NCBI RefSeq assembly: GCF_008831285.2 | Contig: NC_045142.1 | Span: 24,751,876 to 24,815,875 of the forward strand | Source: Nymphaea colorata | Lineage: Eukaryota > Streptophyta > Magnoliopsida > Nymphaeales > Nymphaeaceae | Reading direction: 5' to 3' | DNA length: 64,000 nucleotides | In this document: positions 37,487-48,263 of the stretch, one piece after another | Layout: the number at the start of each line of letters is the position of its first letter | How positions within the stretch are numbered: position 1 is the stretch's first letter | Notes under the pieces: generated by a model | Seen by the model: the letters and a program-made list of their open reading frames with translations, nothing else | Told to the model about the DNA's origin: nothing | Databases searched by the model: none | Position numbers and translations under genes: made by a program

Positions 37487-40171
37487 GACTTATCTCTTGT
37501 TTTCACTGTTCAACACTCTTTGTTTCTCACGCTTAACGTTTACTGATTCTGCTGATTTGCGGAGTCTTCATTTAAATTGATTGATTCATATTTGTTAACA
37601 TTATTATTTGTCTAGTATGACATGAGAAGCAAGTGTTTGAGAAATACCACGAAGTATGATACATGAAGCACTTAGGAATCACAATGCTTTTTCCTTTTAT
37701 TCAACAAAAAGAAGGCATAAACAATACCTATGTTTCACAATTTTCTTTGACAAGGGAATTCACACAACTGTGAAAACGTTGGGAAGAACTTGCAGTTTGC
37801 TGTTCAAAAGTTGATTTTTTTTCGCCAACAAAGCTCCACACACCTGGCTACAATGGCTTGGATTTCAGGCACAGAATTCAATACCAGAGGTGTATCTTTG
37901 TTGAGGGCATTTAGAATCTCTCTATCCCAGCTTAAATGTGATGAATTATTGGAGACACCATCTCTGTCATTCTTCTGAAGCAATATGGATGGGGAAAAAG
38001 TTGAATATCGTTTAGAAGAAGTGCACATCAACAGCTATCTTAACATTTCAATCGTCATGTTTGCTTAGGCAGTTTTGCATTATACTATCTTACAGAATGA
38101 TATGAAATAACTATTATCCTTTTTTACTCTTTCCTTGCATTTAGTAACTATAAGGTTATATGATTGAATGGATGAGCTTAAACCTCCAAACTAGGAGGTT
38201 TAATTTCCTGTAGAAACCTTTGGGGAGATTATAAGCAAGGAAGTTCAGAACTGAGGGACAACTAGGATCCACTGGGCATGCTATCTTGTCCAATGGGATA
38301 TTCCTTGTGTTGCATGTTTAACGCTACCATAGTCTACAAACTGTCATATTCCGATGTTGATGGGACACCAACAGGCAACAGACATGGACTTCTCATTGTA
38401 TTCAGAGCAGAGGCAGAAATTTGAGTCAATTATGTTTTTAAAAAAAAAAAAATTAAAAGGGCCATTTATGTCGGAGCAGGTTATATGGTTATATGTTATG
38501 ACTCAGAACAAGGACAATATGTTATGGGCTAGAATTGGAGAAAATGGCCCTGTTAGTTGATTGGAAGACCACTTCCCCCTTAATAAAGGTAAAAAGTGCA
38601 ATTGGGTAAAGCTTATCCTTGTAAAATCACAAAATTGCCGTTTCAGTAAAAGGTGAGGACATGTCTTCCCATGTTAGCAACATTTTCATGGAATGCACTT
38701 AACCTCCAGGGTGGATCCAGAGGGGCTGGCAGGCAGGAGACATGCAACATTTCAAAAAATTACATGTAAATAAAAAAGAAGTTCATTTATCATATATATA
38801 AATTTTGAAAAAACTATATTTCAGCCCTTATTAAAATTTTGAAACTATAATTTAGCTTTTTTCATGAAAAACTTCTTCCACTGCCCCTGTCTACATCCAT
38901 GTTCTTTTATAAATCTTAGGGGTTGCAAGGTGCAGATCATTGTTTTAAAAACTTTAAATATAACCCTTCTCTTTTCAGGGGCTTAGACGGGGCCATATTT
39001 CTGTTGATGGGCTACCAACCAGAAAGTGTCTCTACTCATAACGTGATGAAGCAAGAGATAGAGTCACATACAAGCCAAAGGACAGAGACTTCGTACTTGC
39101 CGGAGCGAGTTGGCAGCATAAAGCATTTATCTTTGCTCCTACCTTCAATGCAACTGTAACTCTAGAGAAGAGGAGAAGAGAGGAAGTTTTGGCTGTATGT
39201 GAGCAGCAAGAGCTCGCCCAGAATAGCTCTTGTTCCTCCTCTGACTGAACTAAAAGTTTACATGCATGCATGTGTCCCTGCCTGCCAGATTTCTAGCTCC
39301 ACTTCCGGACAAGACACCAACCAGAAAGCGTGTTGCTCAATTACAAAGGCATCCGCAAGTAAGGTTGCAGTAAGTTGAGAGAGAGAGAGATGTAGTGGTT
39401 TGCAAGAGTACATCCTTCAACTCATAGTGTCATGCACGATACCATTTATAGTGCAGCATATTAGCGTTCACGAGAATCAAACTGAGGATGCGTGGTAAAT
39501 TTGACACTTTGCCGACCAATTATGCTATCCCCTCGAGGCTAATTGAGAGAAAGAAGAGACATTGTTTCTTCTGTTTGCAAATGTTCTTTTGGGAATATCC
39601 ATGTCCATTCATATGGGAGAGTTGATTTGTGAATTTCACCAACCTTACAAGGGATGTTGAGATTGAAATATCAGCTACCATTCGTGGTTGCAAGTCACAA
39701 TTTGGTGTTTCCCCAAAACAAAAGAAGAGTTGTTCCAAGTTTTTTCACTTACATAGGAAAGAAACCTCTCACTGAAACACGATTCGAAAACCTGAAGCTT
39801 GAAACTTCTATGAAAGACGAATAGACTTGGACCAACTCGTTTTGTCTAAAAGAAAGAAACTTACCTCTCGATTAATTTACTTCGAAGGGTCGCTTGGCAG
39901 TTAAAAAACTTTTACGTCATTGTTTATTCTTACTTTTCTCACCGTATTCTATACCTTTTCCTTGTCCTTTATCGAACTTTTACTCATTCAGTTTATTTAT
40001 TTATTGACATTTTTTTGGCTAAAATTTCACTACTTTTGTTCATATCAGATCCAGGTAAATCAGATTTATTAGGTCTTATCTGGTAATGTCTACATCTGAT
40101 TTGAGTTTTGACTCAGGAAATTAACAACAAATAACAAATTGTCATGAAGAATAGTCTATGCATTTGTCATG

Positions 40172-40261
40172 ATCTTACTTTTTTTACAATGAAGAAAAAT
40201 ATTACCTACAAGAATAATCTTACTTTTTTTACACTCAAGAAAAATATTACCTACAAGAATC
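40172..40261. repeat. 45-bp tandem duplication (2 units)
   Basis: A unit beginning ATCTTACTTTTTTTACA occurs at 40172 and again at 40217 with few differences. Confidence 0.85.
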
Positions 40262-40369
40262 AAAACGTTAGGTGCATGTTCAAATAGACCTGGGCATCCG
40301 ATAAGAGTTGGCAAGAATCAAAACGTTAGGTGCATGTTCAAATAGACCTGGGCATCCGATAAGAGTTGG
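40254..40369. repeat. 58-bp perfect tandem duplication (2 units)
   Basis: A unit beginning CAAGAATCAAAACGTTAGG occurs at 40254 and 40312; I see no mismatch between the two copies, so the event is recent. Confidence 0.9.
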
Positions 40370-40799
40370 GACCGACACCTGAAACCTGAGCTCAGAACCA
40401 AGCTCTCGATACTCGAGTTCGGGTCTAACCTAGCTTGACTCGATTAAAACAAAAATTATAAAAAATAAAAATGTTTAAATTTGTATTATAAAATAATAAA
40501 AAAATTAATCGAACCGAATCGGGTTCCATCTAATTGATCCGAACCGGTTTTTCCGACCGAGCTAGTGCTTCATCGAGTTGAATACCGGGCATCCAGCCAG
40601 GCCCCTTGCCCTAGCCACCGGATCGAATCTAATACCATAGTTCCAGGAAAGGATCCGGCAGACCTGTTTTTTCCCTCATCCCACGCAGCCACAAATAATG
40701 GAAAAAGCCCCAATTTTTTATTGTAATTACCCTGACAAGCTGATCCGTTCGGTCTTTCCCTTTTTGCTCTATCTCGATTCTCGCTCCGACGCTTCCAGA

Positions 40800-40903
40800 G
40801 TATTCCCAACTCCGCCTGTCCGGACGGTCAAAATTACCAATTTAGCTTGTCTCTCTCTCCACGCTTCGACATTCTTCACGCTCCGCCTGTCCAGACAGTG
40901 AAG
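40800..40903 (+). other. COX5C: Probable untranslated first exon of COX5C
   Basis: A CT-rich leader ending ...GACAGTGAAG followed by a donor (GTTAGC) at 40904. Plant COX5C genes typically have a leader intron just before the start codon, and the matching acceptor (TTGAATAG) ends at 42347, three bases before the ATG. The left boundary is not determinable. CTCCGCCTGTCC occurs twice (40810, 40881). Confidence 0.55.
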
Positions 40904-42347
40904 GTTAGCTGCTCTCTCTCTCTTTCTCTACTATTTCTGATATTTGTTTCGATCCGGTGGAAGCTTTTTGTGATTATGATGCTCCGATACATGATTACAT
41001 GAAGTAGGGCAATCCACTTTGATCTTTGTATGTTCGTTTTTATGGGAAAAACTTTCACTTCGTTCTTTTGGGGCTTTCTTATTAGATTTGATCATAGTGC
41101 TTTTGTAGGTTTTCTTCTTTTCCTTTTGGGTCGGAAGTGAAGGTTACTGATTCATTGAATGAGGCAGTGGGGTGATGGTGTGGGGAGCGCTTGTAGCAGG
41201 CTCAACCCAACTGCAGATTCACCTTATATGGTTATTTGTCATGAGGGGACATGCTTGAGGTTTTCAGATTGATTTAACGTCAAATATTTCACAAAAAACT
41301 GACATTTACAGGTCGCAACATCAGATTTATCCTGGTTTCCACTGTTTATGCTACCCACGGAAATAACTTGATTTTGGATTGAAAAACTGATTGTCGGATT
41401 AGATGTGTTTTTGTGTCAGGAAGGTTTAAGATTGATTTAAAGGTATTTGGAATCAAAATTTATCAAATCCACCTCAAAATCGATCGAATTCTTATCAGAA
41501 AGTTCCTAATCTCCGCTGGCCCATGCTCTTCATGTCAGCCCCAATAGGTTCTTGGTCTACACCTTTCCTCCTACATGTTTGCACTACTCTTCCCTCAGCT
41601 GCAGCTGTAGTCCACATAGCTCACGTTCTCAACCTCGACTATAAGCTAGCCCTTAAGAAACCTTGAAAAATCTTGTAATTTTTGGAGAAACATCACATCA
41701 CCTGCCTGAAAGAAGGAAGAAGATGGCAAACCCCCGAAAACAACACGCTTCCTTTCTTTTATCTTTTTTCCCTTTTTTCTCTGCCTGGTGATTTCTCTGT
41801 CTCTGTTATTGAATTCCCACTACTCCCATTCTATTAAGGTTGTATCTCGAAATATGGAATGTCGTCGGCTAGCCTGCCACCCTCTTCCCTAGTTTTTGTC
41901 AGGAAAAGGATCTGCTGGCCTTCATTTCTCCAATTTGTCGATTAATGCAAGGGAATGACCAACAATTCTCCTTCATTTTTACCGTGGACTAGAAACCCGG
42001 AAACTCTTTGCACCCTTTCATGCTTCTAGCTGCCTAGGTGATGTTTGACACTTTGGTGTTATGATTATAAAATTCAAATTCCAGAAACATAATTACAGTT
42101 GAAAGTGGAACGGAATGAAAATTCCAGGTTTCGTTTGGCCCTTTGTTTGCTTGGAATTTTAATTTAGACACCTTTTCTGCTGTTTGTGGAAATAGGAAAA
42201 AAAAAGGGAAAAAAATAAAGAATGCACAACAAAATTCCATTAACATGATAACATGCTTATTTGCTTTGAAGTTTGAAGTATAATTTTCTGTTTCGTATGA
42301 GTTTGGAAATGCATAGATATTTACTTCTGCCTCAATGGTTTGAATAG
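40904..42347 (+). other. COX5C leader intron, about 1.4 kb
   Basis: GTTAGC..AATAG boundaries inferred from the leader and coding exon. Leader introns of Arabidopsis COX5C genes are known to boost expression. The intron begins with a CT-rich stretch. Its last third (about 42040-42260) carries an AT-rich repeat also found at about 47810-47990. Confidence 0.55.
42040..42260 (+). repeat. AT-rich dispersed repeat, copy 1 (within COX5C leader intron)
   Basis: Shares a long imperfect match with about 47810-47990 in the same orientation: AATTCAAATTCCAG, AGTTGAAAGTGGAA, TTTGGCC, a run of A with GGGAAAAAA, and CCATTAACATGATAA occur in the same order in both. Confidence 0.7.
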
Positions 42348-42350
42348 GAT

Positions 42351-42542
42351 ATGGCAGCACATAAGATTGCTCACGCAACCTTGAAAGGACCAAGTGTTGT
42401 GAAGGAGATCCTTATTGGTCTCTCCCTCGGCCTTATGGCAGGTGGACTCTGGAAGATGCATCACTGGAACGAGCAGAGGAAAACTAGAGCATTCTATGAC
42501 ATGCTGGAGAAGGGCACCATCAGTGTTGTGGTAGATGAATAA
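42351..42542 (+). CDS. COX5C: Cytochrome c oxidase subunit 5C
   Basis: A single coding exon of 63 aa for the small plant-specific subunit 5C of mitochondrial complex IV. The protein starts MAAHKIAHATLKGPSVVKE, then has one hydrophobic helix (about residues 20-36, ILIGLSLGLMAGGLW), then the conserved KMHHWNEQRKTRAFYDML tail. Length is normal for the family (about 63-64 aa). The ATG lies three bases after the inferred intron acceptor, the usual plant COX5C gene structure. No cleavable presequence is expected. A broken inverted copy lies 2.2 kb downstream. Confidence 0.95.
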   Translation: MAAHKIAHATLKGPSVVKEILIGLSLGLMAGGLWKMHHWNEQRKTRAFYDMLEKGTISVVVDE

Positions 42543-44381
42543 ACCTGTTAAAATATGAAACCTTGTTTTTCCAAGAAATAATTGCTGGTATTCAGCCATG
42601 CTGTTTTTGACATGCATTCATATTTGTTTGTGAGGTACAGTAACTCAATACTCCACATGTGAGAACAAAACTGATGAAGCTTGATTTATTCACATATTCC
42701 TGCAACGTGCTTGCTACCATGTTTTTGTTGTCAGTATAGAACAATGTATCTCTCTCTCTCAATGAGTCTTTAAAAATATGAGCCGTTTACGCCCGAGATG
42801 TTTGTTCTCCAACTTGTAAGTTATGTATTTGAAGACCCCAAAAGTCCAGTCATCCAGAAATGGATTTATAAATGAATGTCGCTCCTAACATTCGTGCAAA
42901 CCGTTTCTGTGCTGACTTGTTTCACAGCCTAATGGGCCTTGGATGCAAAATGGTTTAGGATCCAGAAAGCGTTTTTTTTTTTCTTTTTTTTGGCAACAGT
43001 TCAAACTAAGTACATAAATAAATGTTCAGGTTTGGTTTACTAAAAACTTCAAACAATATATGAATAATCTGCATCACCATAATCACTGTTTTTGGTGTTT
43101 AAAATGCCACCAAAACTATCGATTTCTTTGCTAGTGTACCATCATTACTGAATTAGGGGGATCTTAGACTCCATGATCTGATTTAACATGGGGCTCACTT
43201 TAAATCTATTCTGACTTGAGATTCACGGATTTCAATATGCAACGTTTACAAATATATGGTGTAAGTTGCATGTTTTAACACAAAAGCTGAAACCCTAGTT
43301 AGAAATTAAGAATCTGAAGTTCCAAAAATTAACATCCTAAAAACTCAGATCACCTCATATTTAATATTTAAGAGATAAGAACATCAGGTCATCAAATGCT
43401 CCATTGGTAATGTACCAAGGGCTGTTTGGCAATGATAATACCCTGTCTTAGTGCATATGCATAGGACGATAACAATGTTGTTCATTGTTATTGCCAAACA
43501 CCTCTAATAGTACATTTACAACTGTCGGGGTATGTACAAGCCTTGTTGCAAGTTGTATAAACACGTGCTGATCACAATTAAAAACCGAAGCCAATGTAGC
43601 GTGGTTGATCGAAAACACAAGAAACCAAATTGAACTAAAAGTTCCTTGACGAGGCCTCTTTCTTTCCTTCTCACCCTCTCGTAAAATGACTTTTCGTTGC
43701 TTCTAAAATTAGGAATGCAAATGTATTGAAAATGGATAAGCAGATTAAGTGCTCATTTCGATCCGATATGTTGCAGGCAAAAAATTGCAAATCCCCAAAG
43801 TTATGTGGTCCGTTAACACGTGAAAATTCTGTCTTAAGATTGGAAACTTTTTCCTAAAAACAATTGGGTCCCGAGGAAACCACACACAAGCGAAGACTTT
43901 ATTGGTAGTTAATGCAGAGAGTTGACGAATACAGAAACCGAACCAGTGACTGGCCTTATATCAACAATTAGCCCAACCAACTATACCAAACCCCTTGAAG
44001 CAAAGGGTTTTTGCTTTGTTCTGGTGAAAGCTCTGACATAAAAATTTGGTCATTCAGAAGCACCACAAGCGATTGGGTGTTTGATTTCCCTTTGTTGAAC
44101 CAACCCACATCTGTAAACCACATTCATTTAACAAAAGGGTTTTCAAATGTAGTTTCCAAATCCCTTTAAGTAAATCAATGGCCAGATCTGTTCTGGCATC
44201 AGTTTCCACCTCTGGCGCAAGTGGCCACAGCAGCCGAACGGCCGAACCTATTTCCTGAATCAGGTCAGTCAAAATCTATTAAAAAGAAAAATCGACAGCG
44301 CCAGTTTTGAGTGATCCAAGTTCATTGTTTCTTGTAACCAATCTGAACCAACGGTAAACCCGATTGTTCACAACTCATGGA
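42543..44381. other. Intergenic, 3' flank of COX5C
   Basis: No gene recognised. It contains a short fold-back element at 43425-43505 and otherwise non-coding AT-rich sequence. Confidence 0.55.
43425..43505. mobile_element. Short fold-back element related to the 18318-18464 element
   Basis: An 81-bp palindrome-like unit; its left arm GGCTGTTTGGCAATGATAA pairs imperfectly with the right arm TTGTTATTGCCAAACACC. Flanking TAATGTAC and TAATAGTAC are similar but not identical. Confidence 0.5.
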
Positions 44382-44632
44382 GAAGAAAGAGAATATGATA
44401 ATACAGCACAACTTGCACACACACACAAAGTGATGTAAACCTATGCAGCAGAGCTTATGATTTGAAGAAGAAAGAGAATATGATAATACAGCACAGTTTG
44501 CACACACACACAAAATGATGTAAACCTATGCAGCAGAGCTTATGATTTGAAGAAGAAAGAGAATATGATAATACAGCACAGTTTGCACACACACAAAATG
44601 ATGTAAACCATGCAGTAGAGCTTATGATTTGA
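44382..44632. repeat. 85-bp minisatellite, 3 copies
   Basis: Units start at 44382, 44467 and 44552 (GAAGAAAGAGAATATGATAA...), each containing a (CA)n stretch; the third is a few bases shorter. The array lies just downstream of the COX5C pseudogene on that gene's strand. Confidence 0.92.
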
Positions 44633-44684
44633 ACCAGCCTGAGACACATCCTAATATGAGGTTGATGTAAACCATACAGCACAG

Positions 44685-44710
44685 AGAGAGTGTGTGTGTG
44701 TGTGTGTGTT
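44685..44710. repeat. (GA)n(GT)n microsatellite
   Basis: A short AGAGAG run followed by about 10 GT units. Confidence 0.85.
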
Positions 44711-44716
44711 TCGTCA

Positions 44717-44910
44717 TTACTCTACTACGACACTTAAAAGTTCTTCTAACGTGATGTAAAAATTAAAATGCTCTAGCTTTCCTCTGTTCATTCCAGTGAT
44801 GCATCTTCCAGAGACCACCAGCAGCCAGGCCAAGCGAGAGACCAATAATTATCCTCGACCACACTTGGTCCTGTCAAGGTCACTTGAGCAATCCTATGTG
44901 CTACTGCCAT
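44717..44910 (-). pseudogene. Frameshifted COX5C pseudogene, inverted relative to the intact gene
   Basis: Read on the minus strand from an ATG at 44910, it follows the COX5C coding sequence from start to stop position: the start, a THR/LYS-like GPSVV segment, GGTCTCTGGAAGATGCATC, CACTGGAATGAACAGAGGAAA and a TAA at the family stop position are all recognisable. A net 2-bp loss after the GPSVV block shifts the frame and an early TGA follows, so it cannot make the subunit. Upstream sequence does not match the intact gene's intron, so I cannot say whether it came from DNA duplication or a processed copy; no poly-A tail is seen. Confidence 0.88.
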
Positions 44911-47900
44911 CTGCTACTTGCTGCATCCAAATGTTCAACGGTCAACTGGGCAACCACAATATCTTAAATCAACACGAAAATCGAAAATCCTATACAGCAA
45001 ACAGGCAAATAACTGTATCATGCAATATTCTAAATTCACATAGACAATGAAAATCATTCTTCACAAGCAATAAGCAAATAACAATCCCAACTCTCTCTTA
45101 AGATGAAAAAGGAATTGCTAAAAAGCAATATCTGATGTTCATGTGCATGAGTCCAGTAAGGCAAAAACAGAGATAATAATGCCGGAAAATGGGCAATATC
45201 TCCCAACTTAACATAGATATGCAACTGGCATATTCACTCTGCAATAGCAACATATAGACAAGTCCTGGATTGTCGACTACAAGGTAGCAGTTCACCCTAG
45301 CTCATGAAATTCTAGATTTCACTATAAAGGACCAAGTTGAATGATAAATTATTCAGATGAGGAACTAGTGATAAAACAAAAAGGCAAAGAGGCAAAAAGA
45401 TCATGACATTGGGGAAGAATTGAGTTGTGATGGTGACACCAGTGAAGGATAGGTGGTGCAATGGTGATGAAAAGCCGCAGGTACTTGGAGTGAAGAAATG
45501 AAGGAAATAATGAAGACGGTGATAAAACAAGTCATAATGATACTCTTTGGTGGCAATAATAGTGATGCCGGCGGTAGTGACTGTAAGCAGAAAACAGGTG
45601 GTGACAAAGATAGTAGCAGTAAAGCAATTGAAGAATTGTAACGGAGGTTCCGATAATATGATGCGGACATGCGGTGAATATGAAGGTGATGGTGGCAGTG
45701 GCTGCCACCATGCTGATGGTAAAATTATGGTAAGACAAAAGAATAGGTAAGGTAGATAGAGCATAACCCTACTGTTGCATCTTACCTTAAGATTTCCTTT
45801 CTTTTCCTCCGTCTCCTGAGGTGACGTCAGATGTTGGTAAAGACTGAAGCAAAGCTAGTGTACCCACTTCCTATTTGATGAGATAGGCTGTGTCTTGCCT
45901 TGACCACACACTGCCCATTTTTTTACCTTCACATATCCTGATGTATCTTGGCTCCTTTCTCTATTTCAGAACTAAATGAAATTTTGACAAAGCTTGTGAG
46001 CCCCATATTGGAAATATCTATTTTTTTAGCAAATCATTTTAAAGGTGGTTAAGTATTGAAAAGCTTTAGAACCATTTATATAAATTTTTTGAATGATTGA
46101 TGGTAATCATATCCTATATAGGATATTGCTATTTGTAGAAAGAAATAACTTGAGCAACATTAGGAAGAAAGAACATTGTAGAAATGAAAGCAAGTCAGAC
46201 CATTTTAAGCTAATAAACATAAAGGATGCAAAACAAAGGAGGAAAACAAAAATTGTCCAACCAATTCATAGTCAACTATTTTCGTTTCAAGGTCAAGACA
46301 AATGTTAACACCAATTTCAGTCTCTCACATGTCCTGGATCTTAAGTGGTAGAATGCTTACTATAGAGTGAAAATCTAAAGCATCACAAGGTATATAGTTA
46401 CCTTCAAACTTCTGACACTGAAAACATATTAGGTACTGGCTGGAATCTAAGATGGATAAGAAGTTAAGAACTGAATGAGCTGAATTTCAGTTGACATCTG
46501 GAAGTACCAAAAGGCAAATAATACAGGTGTGACACTAGTATAATGACTTCACATACATATTTGCTTTGAATTACTTCCATGTGCATGCATTAGGAAAATC
46601 GAAAAAGTAGTCACCCAATATGTTGCTCATCCACTATAGGCAGAAAAGACTCATCGGTCCATTCACAATGGAATGAGGCCCAGATACTTGTAAGTAAATT
46701 ACCAGGTTAGGACTGGTCAAAGAGCTAAACCATGTAATGAATGCACACCTGTAACATATATAGTATATCGTTCTTACAAATTTGAACCTACAGATGTGTT
46801 GAATAATGTCCATTGTCTAATAAAGCAGACGTCTGATGTCATGTTTATTCATGACAAAATGATTTTTTAAGCTTCAAAGGTTATGAAAATTCTGAGCTCT
46901 TGATTTTTTAATTTCTCAAGAAACTGAACGCTGTCATCCATGGGCGTCTTAAGTGTTTTGACTTCTAAAGTCATCATATGGATCACAACCATTGGGCTGT
47001 CCATTTGGAAAAGAAAAAAAAAACCTATTGAAAGTGTTCGGTGCACCCTGCAATCCACATATTTCTCGTCCCACATTCTGGCTGTTATATATGCCTGCTG
47101 AGCCTATCTGATGATCAAAAACTTAGCAACTATCACGAGCCAAACCCTGCTGAGCCATGAGCTGCTCCTTTCATTTTCCAATCCAATATAAAGTTGAACC
47201 ACTCCATTACAACCTCTATGTGGCAACATATGTCTGTAGCGTTGATTTTAATACAGAAAAGATGGAAATGGACAACAAATGTATTCAAGTTCACAAGTAT
47301 GTAGCTTTGATGTTAATACAGAAATGAAGGAAATGGATAGCAACTTCATTTAAGTCATTGGTGAACACATGAAACAATCAAATAAGTTTCGAGTTAGGAA
47401 TTGTTCCAAGAATAATAAAATAAAAAAATAATTAATTAAAAAGGAGCATTGTTTAAGTAACTAAAAGCTTCACATGCATAAAACATCCAGTTATTCGAAT
47501 TGGCAAACATATACAGAAAATTTTTGATGAAATTCCGATGGGCAAACATCCTACAATTGAATGAGATAAAAATATAAGCATACAAAAACATATCGCTGCA
47601 CTTGTAATGGTTTAAAAACAACAGAGCAGAGCAACATAAGAAATTACAGACCCAATTCAAGTATTTATATCTATCAACATCCAGGATATTGAAGTCGATA
47701 CACCAACGTTCCACAATGAAGCTTCGATTAATTTATCAAATTTGTTTATACTTCATCCTAAACTAAATAAATTTCAATTAAGGAGCATTTAACACCTTGG
47801 AACCATGTTTACGAATTCAAATTCCAGTTGAAAGTGGAATGGATTGAAAATTTCAGGTTCTATTTTGGCCTTCTTTTATTCCAGGCACTTTTTTTCTCCT

Positions 47901-48105
47901 GTAAAACAGGAAAAAAAATTGGAAAAAAATTTAAAAAAAAAATACACAAGAGCATGCCATTAACATGATAAACAATGATTTGTACCATGAGATGTCATTA
48001 ATGTGTCAAACCATGGTTTTATTGATCTATCAGTGTACAATTCTCAAAAGGCTTCTTCTCTTCTCCTTCACAAACTCAAACGTGTGTACACATACACATG
48101 CACAC
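44911..48105. other. Intergenic, about 3.2 kb, no gene recognised
   Basis: AT-rich with purine-biased GGTGATGG/GTGATAA sequence at 45420-45730, which yields low-complexity open frames on both strands. An AT-rich repeat copy lies at about 47810-47990. The open frame at 46867-47076 (minus) is not recognised. Confidence 0.5.
47810..47990 (+). repeat. AT-rich dispersed repeat, copy 2
   Basis: Same motif order and orientation as the copy in the COX5C leader intron (42040-42260), with moderate divergence and different lengths of A runs. Confidence 0.7.
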
Positions 48106-48242
48106 ATAAATGTTAGACCTAGAACAAGTAACTGAAGAATTACATAAAATGTACAAAATTGCTGACAGATACACATTGCGCAGATAAATGTTAGACCCAG
48201 AACAAGTAACTGAAGAATTACATTAAAATGTACAAAATTGCT
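48106..48242. repeat. 78-bp tandem duplication in the SSU72 3' region
   Basis: The unit beginning ATAAATGTTAGACC occurs at 48106 and 48184; about 60 bp of the second copy remains with only a few changes. On the minus strand it falls in the probable 3' UTR, 20-160 bp after the SSU72 stop. Confidence 0.88.
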
Positions 48243-48263
48243 GAAGGAGCATTTCCCAATGCA

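Larger units (their letters stand above)
37487..40800. other. Intergenic, AT-rich, with short tandem duplications
   Basis: No gene recognised. The left part is the 3' flank of glucuronokinase. Two adjacent tandem duplications lie at 40172-40261 and 40254-40369. The part at about 40290-40600 is rich in CTCGAGT/ATCGAACCGAATCGG motifs like other dispersed repeats in this window. The 40650-40800 stretch becomes CT-rich and is probably the COX5C promoter. Confidence 0.5.

Noticed and set aside
44382-44632. Regular repeats as a CRISPR array
   Set aside because: Units are contiguous 85-bp minisatellite copies without unique spacers, in a plant nuclear context.
45312-45764. 150-aa minus-strand frame with hydrophobic composition
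   Set aside because: Derived from a low-complexity GTGATGG-type purine-rich stretch; overlapping frames of equal length on the same and opposite strand show that it is compositional.
46330-46390. Possible tRNA-like stretch
   Set aside because: No acceptor-stem pairing or intact A and B boxes could be found.
46867-47076. 69-aa minus-strand frame ending ELRIFITFEA
   Set aside because: I considered a relic of a conserved gene but could not match it to any family; left unannotated.
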